A DNA stretch of 64,000 nucleotides from Paraburkholderia flagellata (GCF_021390645.1 NZ_JAJEJT010000003.1:868001-932000), one strand, 5' to 3'. Shown: positions 25,856 to 35,628, counted from the stretch's first letter. Notes: generated by a model from the sequence alone, not told the origin. Numbers and translations are program-made.

Positions 25856-25981
25856 ATGGGTGCAATCGTCGAAAAAGTGACTCAAGTCCTGGCTGCACTG
25901 CGTCGTCTCGGCGCCGAAGCGCTGGACCGTCACCTCGAATACTGCGAACTGCTCGCAGAAGCTCAGCGCCGCTGGTACTAA
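25856..25981 (+). CDS. 41-residue small protein
   Basis: A short reading frame starting ATGGGTGCAATCG and ending in RRWY-stop, with AGAGGA seven bases before the ATG and a strong promoter upstream. It has no signal peptide. The sequence is predicted to be one amphipathic helix (KVTQVLAALRRLGAEALDRH) with a single cysteine. I do not recognise the family. Codon use is that of a real gene, and the promoter, ribosome site and spacing support expression. Confidence 0.7.
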   Translation: MGAIVEKVTQVLAALRRLGAEALDRHLEYCELLAEAQRRWY

Positions 25982-26003
25982 TCCGCGCCTGACTGCAGCA
26001 AGC

Positions 26004-26027
26004 GTCCCTGCCCGCGAGAGCGGGGAC
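26004..26027 (+). terminator. Weak candidate terminator after the 41-residue gene
   Basis: GTCCC (26004-26008) and GGGAC (26023-26027) can pair with internal GC pairs, 22 bases past the stop. The stem is imperfect and there is no T-run. Confidence 0.3.
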
Positions 26028-26063
26028 GAGTAGCAATAGGCGAGCGCGCCGTGCGGTCGGCTT

Positions 26064-26996
26064 TTATGCGGCGCCCAGCCAGGCCTCGATTTCGGGCGCA
26101 TGCGCGCGCGCCGCATCGGGCCGCCATCCCGGCGCAGCCAGAAGTTCAAGCGCGCCGGCGTAGGCCTGCGCAAAGCCACGCAGTTCATGCGTAACCGGCC
26201 GGTCGTCCAGACGCCGCCGGGCTAGTGCCGCTTCCACGGTGCGCTCGATTAGCGCGATCTGGCTGTCGATATACGCCACGCAAAGCTCGCGGCAGCGCGC
26301 GGACACGCGCGCCGCCGCCATGAGCGCCGGAACGAGCGAAACGGTGAGATGTCCGCCCGCGCCAAGCCGGGCTAGTGCGCCGCGCAGATCCGCAGCGGCC
26401 TCGTGAAGCGAGGCGAACACAGCGTCGCGCCAGATATCGCGCTCAAACGCCAGCGCTCCGCGAAAGCGCGCCAGAGCCTCGGCATCCGCCACCTTGCCCT
26501 CAAGCACCAACGGTGCGGCGTTCGCCGTCACCGTCGTGCGGATGCAGTCCGCACCGAGCCATTGCGCGCTTTCGCGCCTTCCTTCCAGCACCAGCGTTTG
26601 CAAACGATCCGGCAATAGCGGATCGAGCGGCACCGCCGCGCACATCGCAGGCTTGCCGGCTTCGTGCAACGTGCAGCGTCCGTCATCGGCCAGCGCCGGG
26701 CAGCGGCCGAGCGACGGATAGTCGTAGCCCCGCAGCGTCAGCACGATCCAGTCGGCACCGAATGCGGCGCTGCGGTGAAAAAGCGTCTGCGAGAGTTCGT
26801 GGATCGCAACTGCATCGGCAGCGTCCAGCGTAGGCTCGCCCGCCCGGCGTACCGGCCGTCGCCCGATCGCAAGACACCCGACAAAGCGCTCCCCATGCCG
26901 CAGCAGTTCCGCCAGCGACATCGACGGCGGGCTGTTGCAGCATTTCCCGCACGCCGTGCACGCGAGCGCGTAGTTCCCTGCACAGGGCCCTACCAT
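26064..26996 (-). CDS. YkgJ-type cysteine-cluster protein
   Basis: 310 residues, starting with CTACGKCC (CxxCxxCC) at about residues 13-20, then further cysteines in RCPALADDGRCTLHEAGKPAMC. This is the YkgJ/UPF0153 cluster, thought to bind zinc or an Fe-S centre. The C-terminal half is helical and unfamiliar. The start overlaps the end of the binding-protein gene, so it is the last member of the sulfatase operon and may help in metal delivery or maturation. That role is inferred from context only. Confidence 0.8.
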   Translation of the reverse strand: MVGPCAGNYALACTACGKCCNSPPSMSLAELLRHGERFVGCLAIGRRPVRRAGEPTLDAADAVAIHELSQTLFHRSAAFGADWIVLTLRGYDYPSLGRCPALADDGRCTLHEAGKPAMCAAVPLDPLLPDRLQTLVLEGRRESAQWLGADCIRTTVTANAAPLVLEGKVADAEALARFRGALAFERDIWRDAVFASLHEAAADLRGALARLGAGGHLTVSLVPALMAAARVSARCRELCVAYIDSQIALIERTVEAALARRRLDDRPVTHELRGFAQAYAGALELLAAPGWRPDAARAHAPEIEAWLGAA

Positions 26997-27781
26997 GGCC
27001 GTCGCACCGAGTCCTGATAGCGCGTGAGGATGAAATGCGCGACCTCGTTCGAGTGGTACGCGGCCACCAGCTCGCGCGCCCAGGGCTGCGTTCGGTCCGC
27101 CTCGCGCACAGCGAGCACGTCGGCGTAAGGCGAGCGCGCGTCTTCAATGCCGATGCTGTCACGCGCCGGCTGAAGCCCCGCGCGCGCCGCGTCATCGTTC
27201 TCCATCGCCACGAAGGCCGCCGTGTCGAGCGCGTGCGCAAGCCGTGCGTGCCGCAGGCGGACAAGCTTGAGCTTCAGCCGGTTGCCCGTGATATCCGCCG
27301 TCGTGGCGTGCAGCCCGGCGCTGTCGCGCAGCGTCACGAGCGTGTAGTTCTGCAGCAGGATCAGCGCGCGGGCCATGCCGCGCGCGTCGTCGGGAATCGC
27401 AATCGTCGAGCCGGGGCGCAGTTGATTGAGGCTCAGCAGTTTGCGCGAATAGAACGCCATCGGCAGCGCGACCGTAGGCGCAATGGCCGCGATCGCGTAG
27501 CCGTGCGCGCGGCGCGCGGCGGCCACGTCCTCTTCGTCCTCGAAGCTCGCCGCGTCGATACGGCCTGCCGCCAACGCACCGTCGATCTCCGCGGCGTCGT
27601 CGAACACGACGACGTCGAGAGTCAGGCCGCGCTTCGCCGCCGTGCGTTGCACCTCGCCCATGATCTCGGCGTGCGCGCCGCGCGTCACGCCCACGCGTAC
27701 TGGATCGGGCGCTGCGTGGGCCATGCCGCTCAGCGCCGCGCACAGCACCCATGCGGCCAGCGATCTGCGTCTGAAGTTCAT
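26990..27781 (-). CDS. NlpA/MetQ-like periplasmic substrate-binding protein
   Basis: 263 residues with signal peptide (LAAWVLCAALSGMAHA|A), then VRVGVTRGAHAEIMGEVQ, ALPMAFYSRKLLSLNQL and GSTIAIPDDARGMARALILLQ, matching the NlpA family that binds methionine or related compounds. There is no lipobox. No ABC permease or ATPase gene is adjacent. The ATG overlaps the stop of the FGE gene (ATGA), so it is tied to the sulfatase system and could bind a sulfur-containing product. Confidence 0.83.
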   Translation of the reverse strand: MNFRRRSLAAWVLCAALSGMAHAAPDPVRVGVTRGAHAEIMGEVQRTAAKRGLTLDVVVFDDAAEIDGALAAGRIDAASFEDEEDVAAARRAHGYAIAAIAPTVALPMAFYSRKLLSLNQLRPGSTIAIPDDARGMARALILLQNYTLVTLRDSAGLHATTADITGNRLKLKLVRLRHARLAHALDTAAFVAMENDDAARAGLQPARDSIGIEDARSPYADVLAVREADRTQPWARELVAAYHSNEVAHFILTRYQDSVRRPW

Positions 27782-28824
27782 GACGCGTCCCTCAAAATCG
27801 TGCGAAAGCCAATATGCGAAGCCGCGAGATCGGCCTCCTGCTGTTCCCGCGACGACGCCCGATAGCGCACGCAATAGTCGCGCGCGCACAGGAACGAGCC
27901 GCCCTTGATGACCATGAGCGTGTCGTGACGCCGCCCCGCAGGCGCCACCGCCGCCGTGTCGCCATTGGTGTGCGACTGGTGCGGGCCCGTGTACGCATCG
28001 CGCGTCCATTCCCAGGCATTGCCGATCATGTCGTAAAGGCGAAACGCATTGGCCGCGTAGCAGCCCACGGGAGCCAGCCCGGCGTGGCCGTCCTCGGCGG
28101 TGTCGAGCACCGGAAATACGCCTTGCCAGTAGTTCGCCGTGGGCTTGCCGTTGGCGTCGGTGGGCGCGGTTTCAAGGTCCGCGCCCTCGCGGCCCGCCTT
28201 CCCCGCGTATTCCCACTCGGCCTCCGTCGGCAGGTCGCGGCCCAGCCAGTGCGCGTACGCGAGTGCGTCGCGCAGCGTCACGAGCGTGACGGGCAGGTTG
28301 TCCCGGCCCTCCACGTCGCTGCCCGGACCGTGCGGATGCCGCCACGACGCCCCCGGCACCCACGTCCACCAGGCCAGATCGCGCGCGTTCATCTGCTCGG
28401 CCGTCGGCACGCGAAACACCGCTGCGCCGCCTTGCTGCTCCGCTTCGCTCACATAGTGCGTGGCTTCGACGAACGCCGCGAACTGCGCCACCGTCACGTC
28501 AGTCTGGTCGATCCAGAAGCCCGCCACGCGCGTCTTGCCGCCACCGGGCGCGGGGTGCTCGTCCGGGTAGCCCGCCGTGCTGCCGAACACGAACGAACCG
28601 CCTTGCAGATGCACCATGCCGGCCTTGCGGTCGCTGCCCCAGTTCGCGGGCAGCCCCGAATAGCGCTCGCACTGGCGCTCGTTGCCGAGCGGCGCGAGCA
28701 GACGGCCGCGATTGAGCGAATCGAAGCCGTCGGCTTTCGTTGTGGCAATCGAAGTGCTCGTTGCCACGAACGCCGCGGCGAACACCGTCACGGCCAGCGC
28801 CGCGAGTGTCAGTCGATACCGCAT
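27778..28824 (-). CDS. Formylglycine-generating enzyme (SUMF1-type)
   Basis: 348 residues with an N-terminal membrane/signal segment. The FGE-sulfatase domain shows MVHLQGGSFVFGS, the tryptophan-rich NAWEWTRDAY and, near the C-terminus, SFLCARDYCVRYRASS. The last contains the cysteine pair (spacing C-x4-C) that binds copper and oxidises the substrate cysteine. It should convert the active-site cysteine of the adjacent sulfatase into formylglycine. It starts 10 bases after the sulfatase stop. Confidence 0.92.
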   Translation of the reverse strand: MRYRLTLAALAVTVFAAAFVATSTSIATTKADGFDSLNRGRLLAPLGNERQCERYSGLPANWGSDRKAGMVHLQGGSFVFGSTAGYPDEHPAPGGGKTRVAGFWIDQTDVTVAQFAAFVEATHYVSEAEQQGGAAVFRVPTAEQMNARDLAWWTWVPGASWRHPHGPGSDVEGRDNLPVTLVTLRDALAYAHWLGRDLPTEAEWEYAGKAGREGADLETAPTDANGKPTANYWQGVFPVLDTAEDGHAGLAPVGCYAANAFRLYDMIGNAWEWTRDAYTGPHQSHTNGDTAAVAPAGRRHDTLMVIKGGSFLCARDYCVRYRASSREQQEADLAASHIGFRTILRDAS

Positions 28825-28834
28825 GGCCGCGCCC

Positions 28835-30784
28835 TCAGTAATAACCTTGAGGACGCAACGGTTCGACGCCGCCCACGTTGCTCATATACGTATTCCACTG
28901 GTTCACGAGGCTCTCGATCACCGAGGGATTCTGCGTCGAGACATCCGTGGTTTCGCCGCGGTCCTTAGTGAGGTCGTAAAGCTGCCAGTGACCGTCCGTG
29001 GGTCCGAGCGGCGGCTCCGTCCACAATGCCTTCCAGCGGCCATCCGCGCTGCGCAGATAGGCACGGCCATAGGCTTCGTCGCCGAAGGCCTCCGTGTGCG
29101 CTTCCGCAGTCGTCTTGCCATTCAGTTGCGCAAGCAACGACTTGCCCGTCACCGGATACACATAGCGGTTGTTGTAGACCACCTTGCCCTTGTTCTGGTC
29201 GACGCCCGTGAGCGCGTTGATGAGCGCGGGCGCGGCCTGGTTCGGCGGTGTGACGCCGGCCACGTCGAGGAAGGTGGCCGTGTCGTCGGTCACGTGCGTG
29301 AAAATGCTGAGCGACGGCAACTGCGTGGCCTGCCCCGGCAAATGAACGATGGCCGGAACAGACACGCCGCCCTCCGCCGAATAACCCTTCGTGAGGCGCA
29401 GCGGCGTGGCGCTCACTTCGGCCCAACGCAGCCCATACTGCAGGCGCTTCGCGTTCTGCAACCCGTTGTCCGTGCCGAGCGACGAATACACGGGCTCCTG
29501 GGCGTTAGCCGTATCGGTGGCGGTGGGATCGGCACCCGAGTCGATCGGCCAGCCGTCCGCGCCGTTGTCGGACTGGAACATGATGAACGTATTGTCGTAT
29601 TCGCCGATGTCCTTCAAATGCTGGATCAGGAGTCCGATGTTGTAGTCGAGATTCTCGACCATGCCCGCGTAAATTTCCATGTAGCGCGCCTGCGCCTTGC
29701 GCTCGTCCGCGGAAAGGCTGGCCCACGCCTTGTCGACGTTGCCCTGGCCGTAATCGGCGTAGCCCTCCGAGGCCGGATGCACGGCGCTGATGTACTTCGC
29801 GTTCGCCGTGCCGTTGTTGGCCGTGGCGGGCGAACGCGCGAGCGTTTCGGGCAAACCTTCGAACGGCGTGAAGTCGGCAGGAATGAGGCCGAGCGCCTTC
29901 TGCCGCGCAATGCGCGCGTTGCGGATCGCGTCGTAACCTGCGTCGTACACGCCCGCATATTTGTGCAGCCACGGGTCCGGCACCTGGAGCGGCCAATGCG
30001 GCGACGTATAGGCCGCGTAGGCGAAGAACGGCTTGCCGTCGCCCTTGTTCGAGTCGATGTACGAGATGAGCTTCTGCGTGTAGAAGTTCGTGGAGTAGAA
30101 CACGGCCGGATTGCCGCCCGCGCCGCCGGGTTGGCCCGGTTGTCCGGGCTGCACGTACTGGCCATCTTCCGTATAGTTTTTCGAGCCCGCGAGTTCGTGC
30201 GCGAAGTGATTGGTCGCGGCGCCCCCGAGCAGCGCGTAGCTGTGCTCGAAACCCCATTGATCGGGTGTTTGTCCACTACCCGTAGCACTCCCAACGATAC
30301 CCGAGCCGAGATGCCACTTGCCCGCCATATACGTGTGATACCCGGCGTCCTTGAGCAGTTGCGCAACCGAAAGCGCGCGGTCGTTGAGATAACCCTCGTA
30401 ACCGGGCAGGCCGCGGCGTTCGTCGGTGGGCACGCCCATCGTGCCCTCGCCCACGAGGTGATGGTCGGTGCCCGAAATCAGCATGGAGCGCGTGATCGCG
30501 CACACCGTACCCGCGTGATGGTTCGTGAGGATGCGGCCCGACTGCACGAGCGCGTCGAGGTTGGGCGTGTTGATCTCGCCGCCGAACGCATGAATGTCCG
30601 AGTAGCCCAGATCGTCCGCCATGATGTAAAGGATGTTGGGCTGCTTGTGCGTGAGGGCCGCGCTGGCCACGGGCGTGCCGTTGCTGTCCGTGCCGCCGCA
30701 CGAGGCCAGCGCGACGACGCTGGCGACAATGGCGCATGTCATGCGGATGCGGGGAACTTGCGTCGACCGGTTGGCTTTTTTCAT
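28835..30784 (-). CDS. Arylsulfatase-like lipoprotein with non-canonical CAITR site
   Basis: 649 residues. The lipoprotein signal ends in VALASC|GG. PNILYIMADDLGYSDIHAFGG holds the first metal ligands (DD), GTVCAITRSML is the modification site, YMAGKWHLG carries the Lys/His pair, and FIMFQSDNGADG the second metal ligands. It is close in length to Pseudomonas-type arylsulfatases. The signature normally reads C-x-P-x-R, but here proline is replaced by isoleucine. The start at 30784 (MKKANRS) gives the proper signal peptide. The neighbours are its likely activating enzyme and a binding protein. Confidence 0.9.
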   Translation of the reverse strand: MKKANRSTQVPRIRMTCAIVASVVALASCGGTDSNGTPVASAALTHKQPNILYIMADDLGYSDIHAFGGEINTPNLDALVQSGRILTNHHAGTVCAITRSMLISGTDHHLVGEGTMGVPTDERRGLPGYEGYLNDRALSVAQLLKDAGYHTYMAGKWHLGSGIVGSATGSGQTPDQWGFEHSYALLGGAATNHFAHELAGSKNYTEDGQYVQPGQPGQPGGAGGNPAVFYSTNFYTQKLISYIDSNKGDGKPFFAYAAYTSPHWPLQVPDPWLHKYAGVYDAGYDAIRNARIARQKALGLIPADFTPFEGLPETLARSPATANNGTANAKYISAVHPASEGYADYGQGNVDKAWASLSADERKAQARYMEIYAGMVENLDYNIGLLIQHLKDIGEYDNTFIMFQSDNGADGWPIDSGADPTATDTANAQEPVYSSLGTDNGLQNAKRLQYGLRWAEVSATPLRLTKGYSAEGGVSVPAIVHLPGQATQLPSLSIFTHVTDDTATFLDVAGVTPPNQAAPALINALTGVDQNKGKVVYNNRYVYPVTGKSLLAQLNGKTTAEAHTEAFGDEAYGRAYLRSADGRWKALWTEPPLGPTDGHWQLYDLTKDRGETTDVSTQNPSVIESLVNQWNTYMSNVGGVEPLRPQGYY

Positions 30785-31026
30785 TGTTCTCGTGCGCTGC
30801 TTGTAAGGGAGTGCAATGTTAGCCACGAAGCCCGTCGCGCCAAATCTCGATTCCTCCATTGCTTTCGGAACGGTGGAATAAGTGTGCGGCGCAACGTTCC
30901 GGGCGTATTCCAGCCATTCGGGCCGGTTCGCGCTTTGCGCGGAAAGCGCCTACTCTTGAGGTATCGGCTCTTGCCCCATCTGTGAACCGGAACGTGCGCC
31001 AGCGTGCGCCATGCTCCGGACGCCCG

Positions 31027-32568
31027 ATGCGCGATCATCGCTCCTCGCATGCCGCGGTGCACGACGCGCCGCCCGCTCAGCCGCACCATCCGCTCACGGC
31101 GCGGCTTGCTCGAGCCGTTGTGTTCGTCGCCTTGCTCGTCGCGTGGGCCGCGCTGGCGGCTGCACTCGCTTTGCCAGCGGCCTTCGCTGCGGCGAGCCCG
31201 CCCGTCGTCGTCATGACCGTGAACGGTGCGATCGGACCTGCCAGCGCCGATTTCATCGTCCGTTCGCTGGAGCGCGCTGCGCGCGAGCGCGCGCCGCTCG
31301 CGATCCTCGAACTGGATACGCCGGGCGGCCTCGACACCTCGATGCGGCAGATCATCAAGGCGATCCTTGCCTCCCCGGTGCCGGTGGCGGCGTTCGTCGC
31401 TCCTGGCGGTGCGCGCGCCGCGAGCGCGGGCACCTATATCGTCTACGCAAGCCATTTCGCGGCCATGGCGCCAGGGACCAATCTCGGCGCGGCGTCGCCG
31501 GTCCAGCTTGGCGTGGGCGGCGGCGGCCCCGCGGGTGGGCCTGCCGGTGGCCCAATGGGCCTCCCGGAGGCCGCCTCCGGCGCCTCGGCCCCACGCGCCG
31601 ACGACAACGCATCGACGGAAGCCCGCAAGGTCATGCACGACTCCGCCGCCTACATTCGCGGCCTCGCCCAACTGCGCGGGCGCAACGCGGCGTGGGGCGA
31701 GCGCGCGGTGCGCGAGGCGGTGAGCCTGTCCGACGAAGAGGCGCGCGACCAGCACGTGATCGACCTGATCGCGCAGAACCCCGCCGATCTCGCGCGCCAG
31801 CTCGACGGCCGCACTGTCACGACCACGGCGGGCACGCTGCGCCTCGCCACCGCGAACGCGCCGCTGGAAGTCGTCGCGCCCGACTGGCGCAACCGCTTTC
31901 TTTCGATCGTCGCAGACCCGAATGTCGCGCTGATTCTGCTGACCATCGGCGTGTACGGGCTCTTCTTCGAGTTCGCCAACCCCGGCTTCGTGCTGCCCGG
32001 CGTGGCGGGAGCGATTTGCCTGCTCGTGGGTCTGTTCGCCATGCAATTGCTGCCCGTGAACTACGCGGGCCTCGGGCTCGTGATGCTCGGGCTCGCCTGC
32101 CTCATCGCGGAGGCCTTTTTGCCGACGTTTGGCGTGCTGGGCTTTGGCGGCATCGTGGCGTTCGCCATCGGCGCGCTGATGCTGATGGACACGGGCGAGC
32201 CCGGCTACGGCATCCCCATATCGCTCATTGCGGGCCTGGCGCTCGGCGGCGCGGCGTTCGTCGCCACCGTGTCCAGCGTGGCCCTGCGCGCGCGGCGGCG
32301 CCCCGTGGTGACTGGCGCTGAGGCCATGGTGGGCGCCATTGGCGAAGTGATCGACGAGGGCCTCCAGCCCGATCCGCGACCCGGCCACGCGGTATTTTCC
32401 ACGGGCTGGGTCCGCGTGCACGGCGAGCGCTGGCACGGAGCCTGCGCCACGCCCCTCGCCGCCGGCAGCCGCGTGCGCGTGAGCGCGCGCAGCGGCCTCA
32501 CGCTCACCGTCACCCCGCTGCACGGTGCGGCACACGACAAGGCACATGACAAGGGAGAACATTCATGA
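31027..32568 (+). CDS. NfeD-family membrane serine protease (ClpP-like)
   Basis: 513 residues. After a signal/membrane segment ([20 protein letters not shown]), a ClpP/SppA-like protease domain begins [20 protein letters not shown], with the nucleophile serine in [14 protein letters not shown] and [12 protein letters not shown] forming the oxyanion loop. Then follow four or more membrane helices (about 290-410) and a C-terminal OB-fold NfeD domain. The family cleaves stomatin-type proteins. The stop overlaps the ATG of the stomatin gene (ATGA), the classical NfeD-stomatin pair. Confidence 0.9.
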   Translation: MRDHRSSHAAVHDAPPAQPHHPLTARLARAVVFVALLVAWAALAAALALPAAFAAASPPVVVMTVNGAIGPASADFIVRSLERAARERAPLAILELDTPGGLDTSMRQIIKAILASPVPVAAFVAPGGARAASAGTYIVYASHFAAMAPGTNLGAASPVQLGVGGGGPAGGPAGGPMGLPEAASGASAPRADDNASTEARKVMHDSAAYIRGLAQLRGRNAAWGERAVREAVSLSDEEARDQHVIDLIAQNPADLARQLDGRTVTTTAGTLRLATANAPLEVVAPDWRNRFLSIVADPNVALILLTIGVYGLFFEFANPGFVLPGVAGAICLLVGLFAMQLLPVNYAGLGLVMLGLACLIAEAFLPTFGVLGFGGIVAFAIGALMLMDTGEPGYGIPISLIAGLALGGAAFVATVSSVALRARRRPVVTGAEAMVGAIGEVIDEGLQPDPRPGHAVFSTGWVRVHGERWHGACATPLAAGSRVRVSARSGLTLTVTPLHGAAHDKAHDKGEHS

Positions 32569-33338
32569 TCGGCTTCACGTTCGGCTTCACAGGTCTACTG
32601 ATCGCGCTGGTGCTGCTGATCGCCTTATCGTCGATCCGCATCTTCAAGGAGTACGAACGCGGCGTCGTGTTCATGCTCGGGCGCTTCTGGAAGGTCAAGG
32701 GACCGGGCCTCGTGCTCATCATTCCTGTCGTGCAGGTGGCGGTGCGCATGGACCTGCGCACGGTCGTGTTCGACGTGCCTGCACAGGATGTCATCACGCG
32801 CGACAACGTTTCGGTGAAGGTGAACGCCGTGGTCTATTTTCGCGTGGTGGACCCGGAAAAGGCTGTGATTCAGGTCGCGCGCTACGTCGACGCGACGAGC
32901 CAGCTCGCGCAAACCACGTTGCGCGCCGTGCTCGGCAAACACGAACTCGACGCCCTGCTTGCCGAGCGCGAGCAACTGAACGCCGACATCCAGAAAACGC
33001 TCGATGCGCAAACAGACGCGTGGGGCATCAAGGTGTCGAACGTCGAGATCAAGCACGTGGACCTCAACGAAACGATGATCCGGGCGATTGCGCGCCAGGC
33101 CGAAGCCGAACGCGAGCGCCGCGCAAAGGTGATTCACGCGGAAGGCGAACTGCAGGCGTCCGAAAAATTGCTGCAGGCCGCGCAATGTCTCGCGCAGCAG
33201 CCGCAAGCCATGCAACTGCGGTATCTGCAAACGCTCACCACCATCGCCGCCGACAAGAATTCCACCATCGTCTTCCCGCTGCCAATGGAGTTGCTCAACG
33301 GGCTGATCGAGCGGGCCAGCACGCCGCGCGAAACTTGA
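32565..33338 (+). CDS. Stomatin/prohibitin (SPFH, Band 7) family protein
   Basis: 257 residues: one N-terminal membrane helix ([17 protein letters not shown]), then the SPFH domain with [41 protein letters not shown] and the helical region [28 protein letters not shown]. It forms membrane microdomain scaffolds and is the partner and probable substrate of the upstream NfeD protease. It is translationally coupled to that gene. Confidence 0.93.
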   Translation: MIGFTFGFTGLLIALVLLIALSSIRIFKEYERGVVFMLGRFWKVKGPGLVLIIPVVQVAVRMDLRTVVFDVPAQDVITRDNVSVKVNAVVYFRVVDPEKAVIQVARYVDATSQLAQTTLRAVLGKHELDALLAEREQLNADIQKTLDAQTDAWGIKVSNVEIKHVDLNETMIRAIARQAEAERERRAKVIHAEGELQASEKLLQAAQCLAQQPQAMQLRYLQTLTTIAADKNSTIVFPLPMELLNGLIERASTPRET

Positions 33339-33524
33339 GTGATCCGTCCCCTCAGTGTCAGGCATCAAACGTCTTCTGCAGTTCACCTGAATATTGCAGC
33401 GCAGCGAAAATAGCTGCTCAGCGCGCTGCGCGCGTTCGTGCACGCTTCTTTTCGGCTTGGGATTGGCAGAGCGAGGAAATATCGCCAATAATTGCCGGAC
33501 ATCCACTAACGGACGACGGCGGCC

Positions 33525-35579
33525 ATGGATTACAGTCCCGAAGCCATCCGCACGATCGCTCTGGTCGGCCATGCCGGCTGCGGCAAGACCTCGCTTGCCG
33601 AAGCGCTCCTGCACCAGGGCGGCGCGCTGCACGCGCCAGGCAGCGTGAATCGCGGCACCGCCCTCTGCGATTTCGATCCCCTCGAACGCAAGTACCACCA
33701 CTCCCTCAACTCCGCCATCGCCCACTTCGAACACCAGGACACGCGCATCTACCTGCTCGACACGCCCGGCTACCCCGACTTCGCCGGCATGTCGATGAGC
33801 GCGCTGCCCGCGGTGGAAACGGCGGCCATCGTCATCAACGCGCGCACCGGCATCGAAATGACGACGACGCGCATGATGACGTACGCGCAGCAGCGCAAGC
33901 TGTGCCGCATGATCGTCGTGAACGGCATCGACGCGGAAAAGGTCGATTTGCCGGGACTGCTCGCGCAGATACAGGAGACCTTCGGCAAGAACTGCCTGCC
34001 GATCAATCTGCCTGCGCAAGGCGGCCGCGAAGTGGTTGACTGCTTTTTCAACCCCGCGGGCGAGGCCGATTTTCATTCGGTGGAAGCGGCGCACAATGCG
34101 CTCATCGACCAGGTGATCGAACTCGATCCCGAGTTGATGGAGTTGTACCTCGAACAAGGCGAAGCCATTAGCCCCGAGCAACTGCACGAGCCGTTCGAAC
34201 GCGCGTTGCGCGAAGGGCATCTCGTGCCGGTGTGCTTCACCTCGACGGCCACGGGTGCGGGCATCGCGCAACTGCTCGACGTGTTTGTGAAGCTTTTGCC
34301 CAATGTCACCGAAGGCAATCCACCGCTGTTTTACCGCGAGGTGGATGGCAAGGAAGGCAAGGAGCCCGTGCGCGCGGAACCGGACGCCGATAAGCACGTG
34401 CTCGCGCATGTGTTCAAGATCGTGATGGACCCGTATATCGGCAAGGTGGCCGTGTTTCGCATTCATCAGGGTACGGTGACGCGTGACAGCCTGCTTTATA
34501 TCGGCAACGCGCGGCAGCCGTTCAAGGTGGCGCATCTGCTCATGCTCCAGGGCAAGGAGCATACGGAGGTCCAGCGCGCGGGGCCCGGCAATATCTGCGC
34601 GGTGGCGAAGGCCGACGATATCGGCTTCGACGCCGTGCTGCACGACGCACCCGAAGACGGCAACATCCACCTCACGCCGCCAGCTTTTCCCAATCCGATT
34701 TACGGTCTCGCCATCGAGCCGGCACGCCCGGGCAACGAGCAGCGCGTGTGGGAAGTGCTGCAAAAGCTCGCGGCGGAAGATCCTTGCCTGCAAATCGATC
34801 ACCCCGAGGGCACCAACGAAACCGTCGTACGCGGGCTGGGCGAACTGCACTTGCGCTACATGCTGGAGCGGTTAACGGATCAGTACAAACTTGAAGTCGT
34901 GACGCGTCCGCCTACGATTGCATGGCGCGAGACGATTGGCGGCAAAGCCGAAGGCCATTGCCGCCACAAGAAGCAGACGGGCGGTGCGGGCCAGTTCGGC
35001 GAGGTCATGTTGCGTGTCGAGCCCTTGCCGCGCGGTGCGGGCTTCGAGTTCGTGGATGCCGTGAAAGGCGGCGCGATTCCTTCGCAGTTCATGCCAGCGG
35101 TGGAAAAAGGCATCTTGCAGGTGATCGACAGCGGGCCGCTCGCGGGCTTTCCCATGCAGGACGTGCGCGTGATCGTGTACGACGGCAAGCACCATCCGGT
35201 GGATTCGAAGGAAGTGGCGTTCGTTACCGCGGGGCGCAAGGCGTTTATCGATGCGGTTTTGAAGGCGCAGCCTATCGTGCTCGAACCGATTGTCGATATC
35301 GAAGTGATGACGCCTGAGGCCGCGATGGGCGACATCATCGGCGATCTTTCCTCGCGGCGCGGGCAGGTGCACGGCACGCGCACGATGGGCGGGCAGGCCA
35401 TGGTGATTGCGGGGAAGGTGCCGCTAGCCGAACTCAACGATTATCAGTCGCGGCTGAATTCGCTCGCAGGCGGGCATGGGAACTACAGCATTCAGCTGAG
35501 CCACTATGATCCGGTGCCGCCGACGCATCAGGAAAGGCTGGCGGCGCAGCATAAGGGGCGGGGGGAGAGTGTGGAGTGA
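33525..35579 (+). CDS. Divergent elongation factor G-like GTPase
   Basis: 684 residues covering all EF-G domains: G1 GHAGCGKTS (about 15-23), G3 DTPGYPDF, domain II ending GPGNICAVAKADDIG, domain IV KKQTGGAGQFGEV and domain V EPIVDIEVMTPEAAMGDIIGDL. The G4 motif reads NGID instead of NKxD, and the switch I region is ERKYHHSLN instead of the ERGITI type. It is therefore a paralog, not the main translation factor. The start has no strong ribosome site. No ribosomal genes are nearby. Confidence 0.88.
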   Translation: MDYSPEAIRTIALVGHAGCGKTSLAEALLHQGGALHAPGSVNRGTALCDFDPLERKYHHSLNSAIAHFEHQDTRIYLLDTPGYPDFAGMSMSALPAVETAAIVINARTGIEMTTTRMMTYAQQRKLCRMIVVNGIDAEKVDLPGLLAQIQETFGKNCLPINLPAQGGREVVDCFFNPAGEADFHSVEAAHNALIDQVIELDPELMELYLEQGEAISPEQLHEPFERALREGHLVPVCFTSTATGAGIAQLLDVFVKLLPNVTEGNPPLFYREVDGKEGKEPVRAEPDADKHVLAHVFKIVMDPYIGKVAVFRIHQGTVTRDSLLYIGNARQPFKVAHLLMLQGKEHTEVQRAGPGNICAVAKADDIGFDAVLHDAPEDGNIHLTPPAFPNPIYGLAIEPARPGNEQRVWEVLQKLAAEDPCLQIDHPEGTNETVVRGLGELHLRYMLERLTDQYKLEVVTRPPTIAWRETIGGKAEGHCRHKKQTGGAGQFGEVMLRVEPLPRGAGFEFVDAVKGGAIPSQFMPAVEKGILQVIDSGPLAGFPMQDVRVIVYDGKHHPVDSKEVAFVTAGRKAFIDAVLKAQPIVLEPIVDIEVMTPEAAMGDIIGDLSSRRGQVHGTRTMGGQAMVIAGKVPLAELNDYQSRLNSLAGGHGNYSIQLSHYDPVPPTHQERLAAQHKGRGESVE

Positions 35580-35605
35580 GGGTGTTTTAGAAGGAGCAGT
35601 TGATT

Positions 35606-35628
35606 AGGAAATGAACATTTCCTATAAT
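35606..35628 (+). promoter_or_regulatory. TetR operator and -10 box at the tetR promoter
   Basis: AGGAAATG-AA-CATTTCCT (35606-35623) is a perfect dyad overlapping TATAAT (35623-35628). The same core, GGAAATG-N-ATTTCC, recurs at 36273-36292 before the next gene, so this is almost certainly the binding site of the TetR protein encoded between them. Confidence 0.82.

Noticed and set aside
32625..34850. 741-codon open frame on the minus strand across the stomatin and EF-G genes
   Set aside because: It lies antisense to two well-supported genes. Its translation is His/Arg/Ala-rich without any domain, as expected from the mirror of GC-biased codons.
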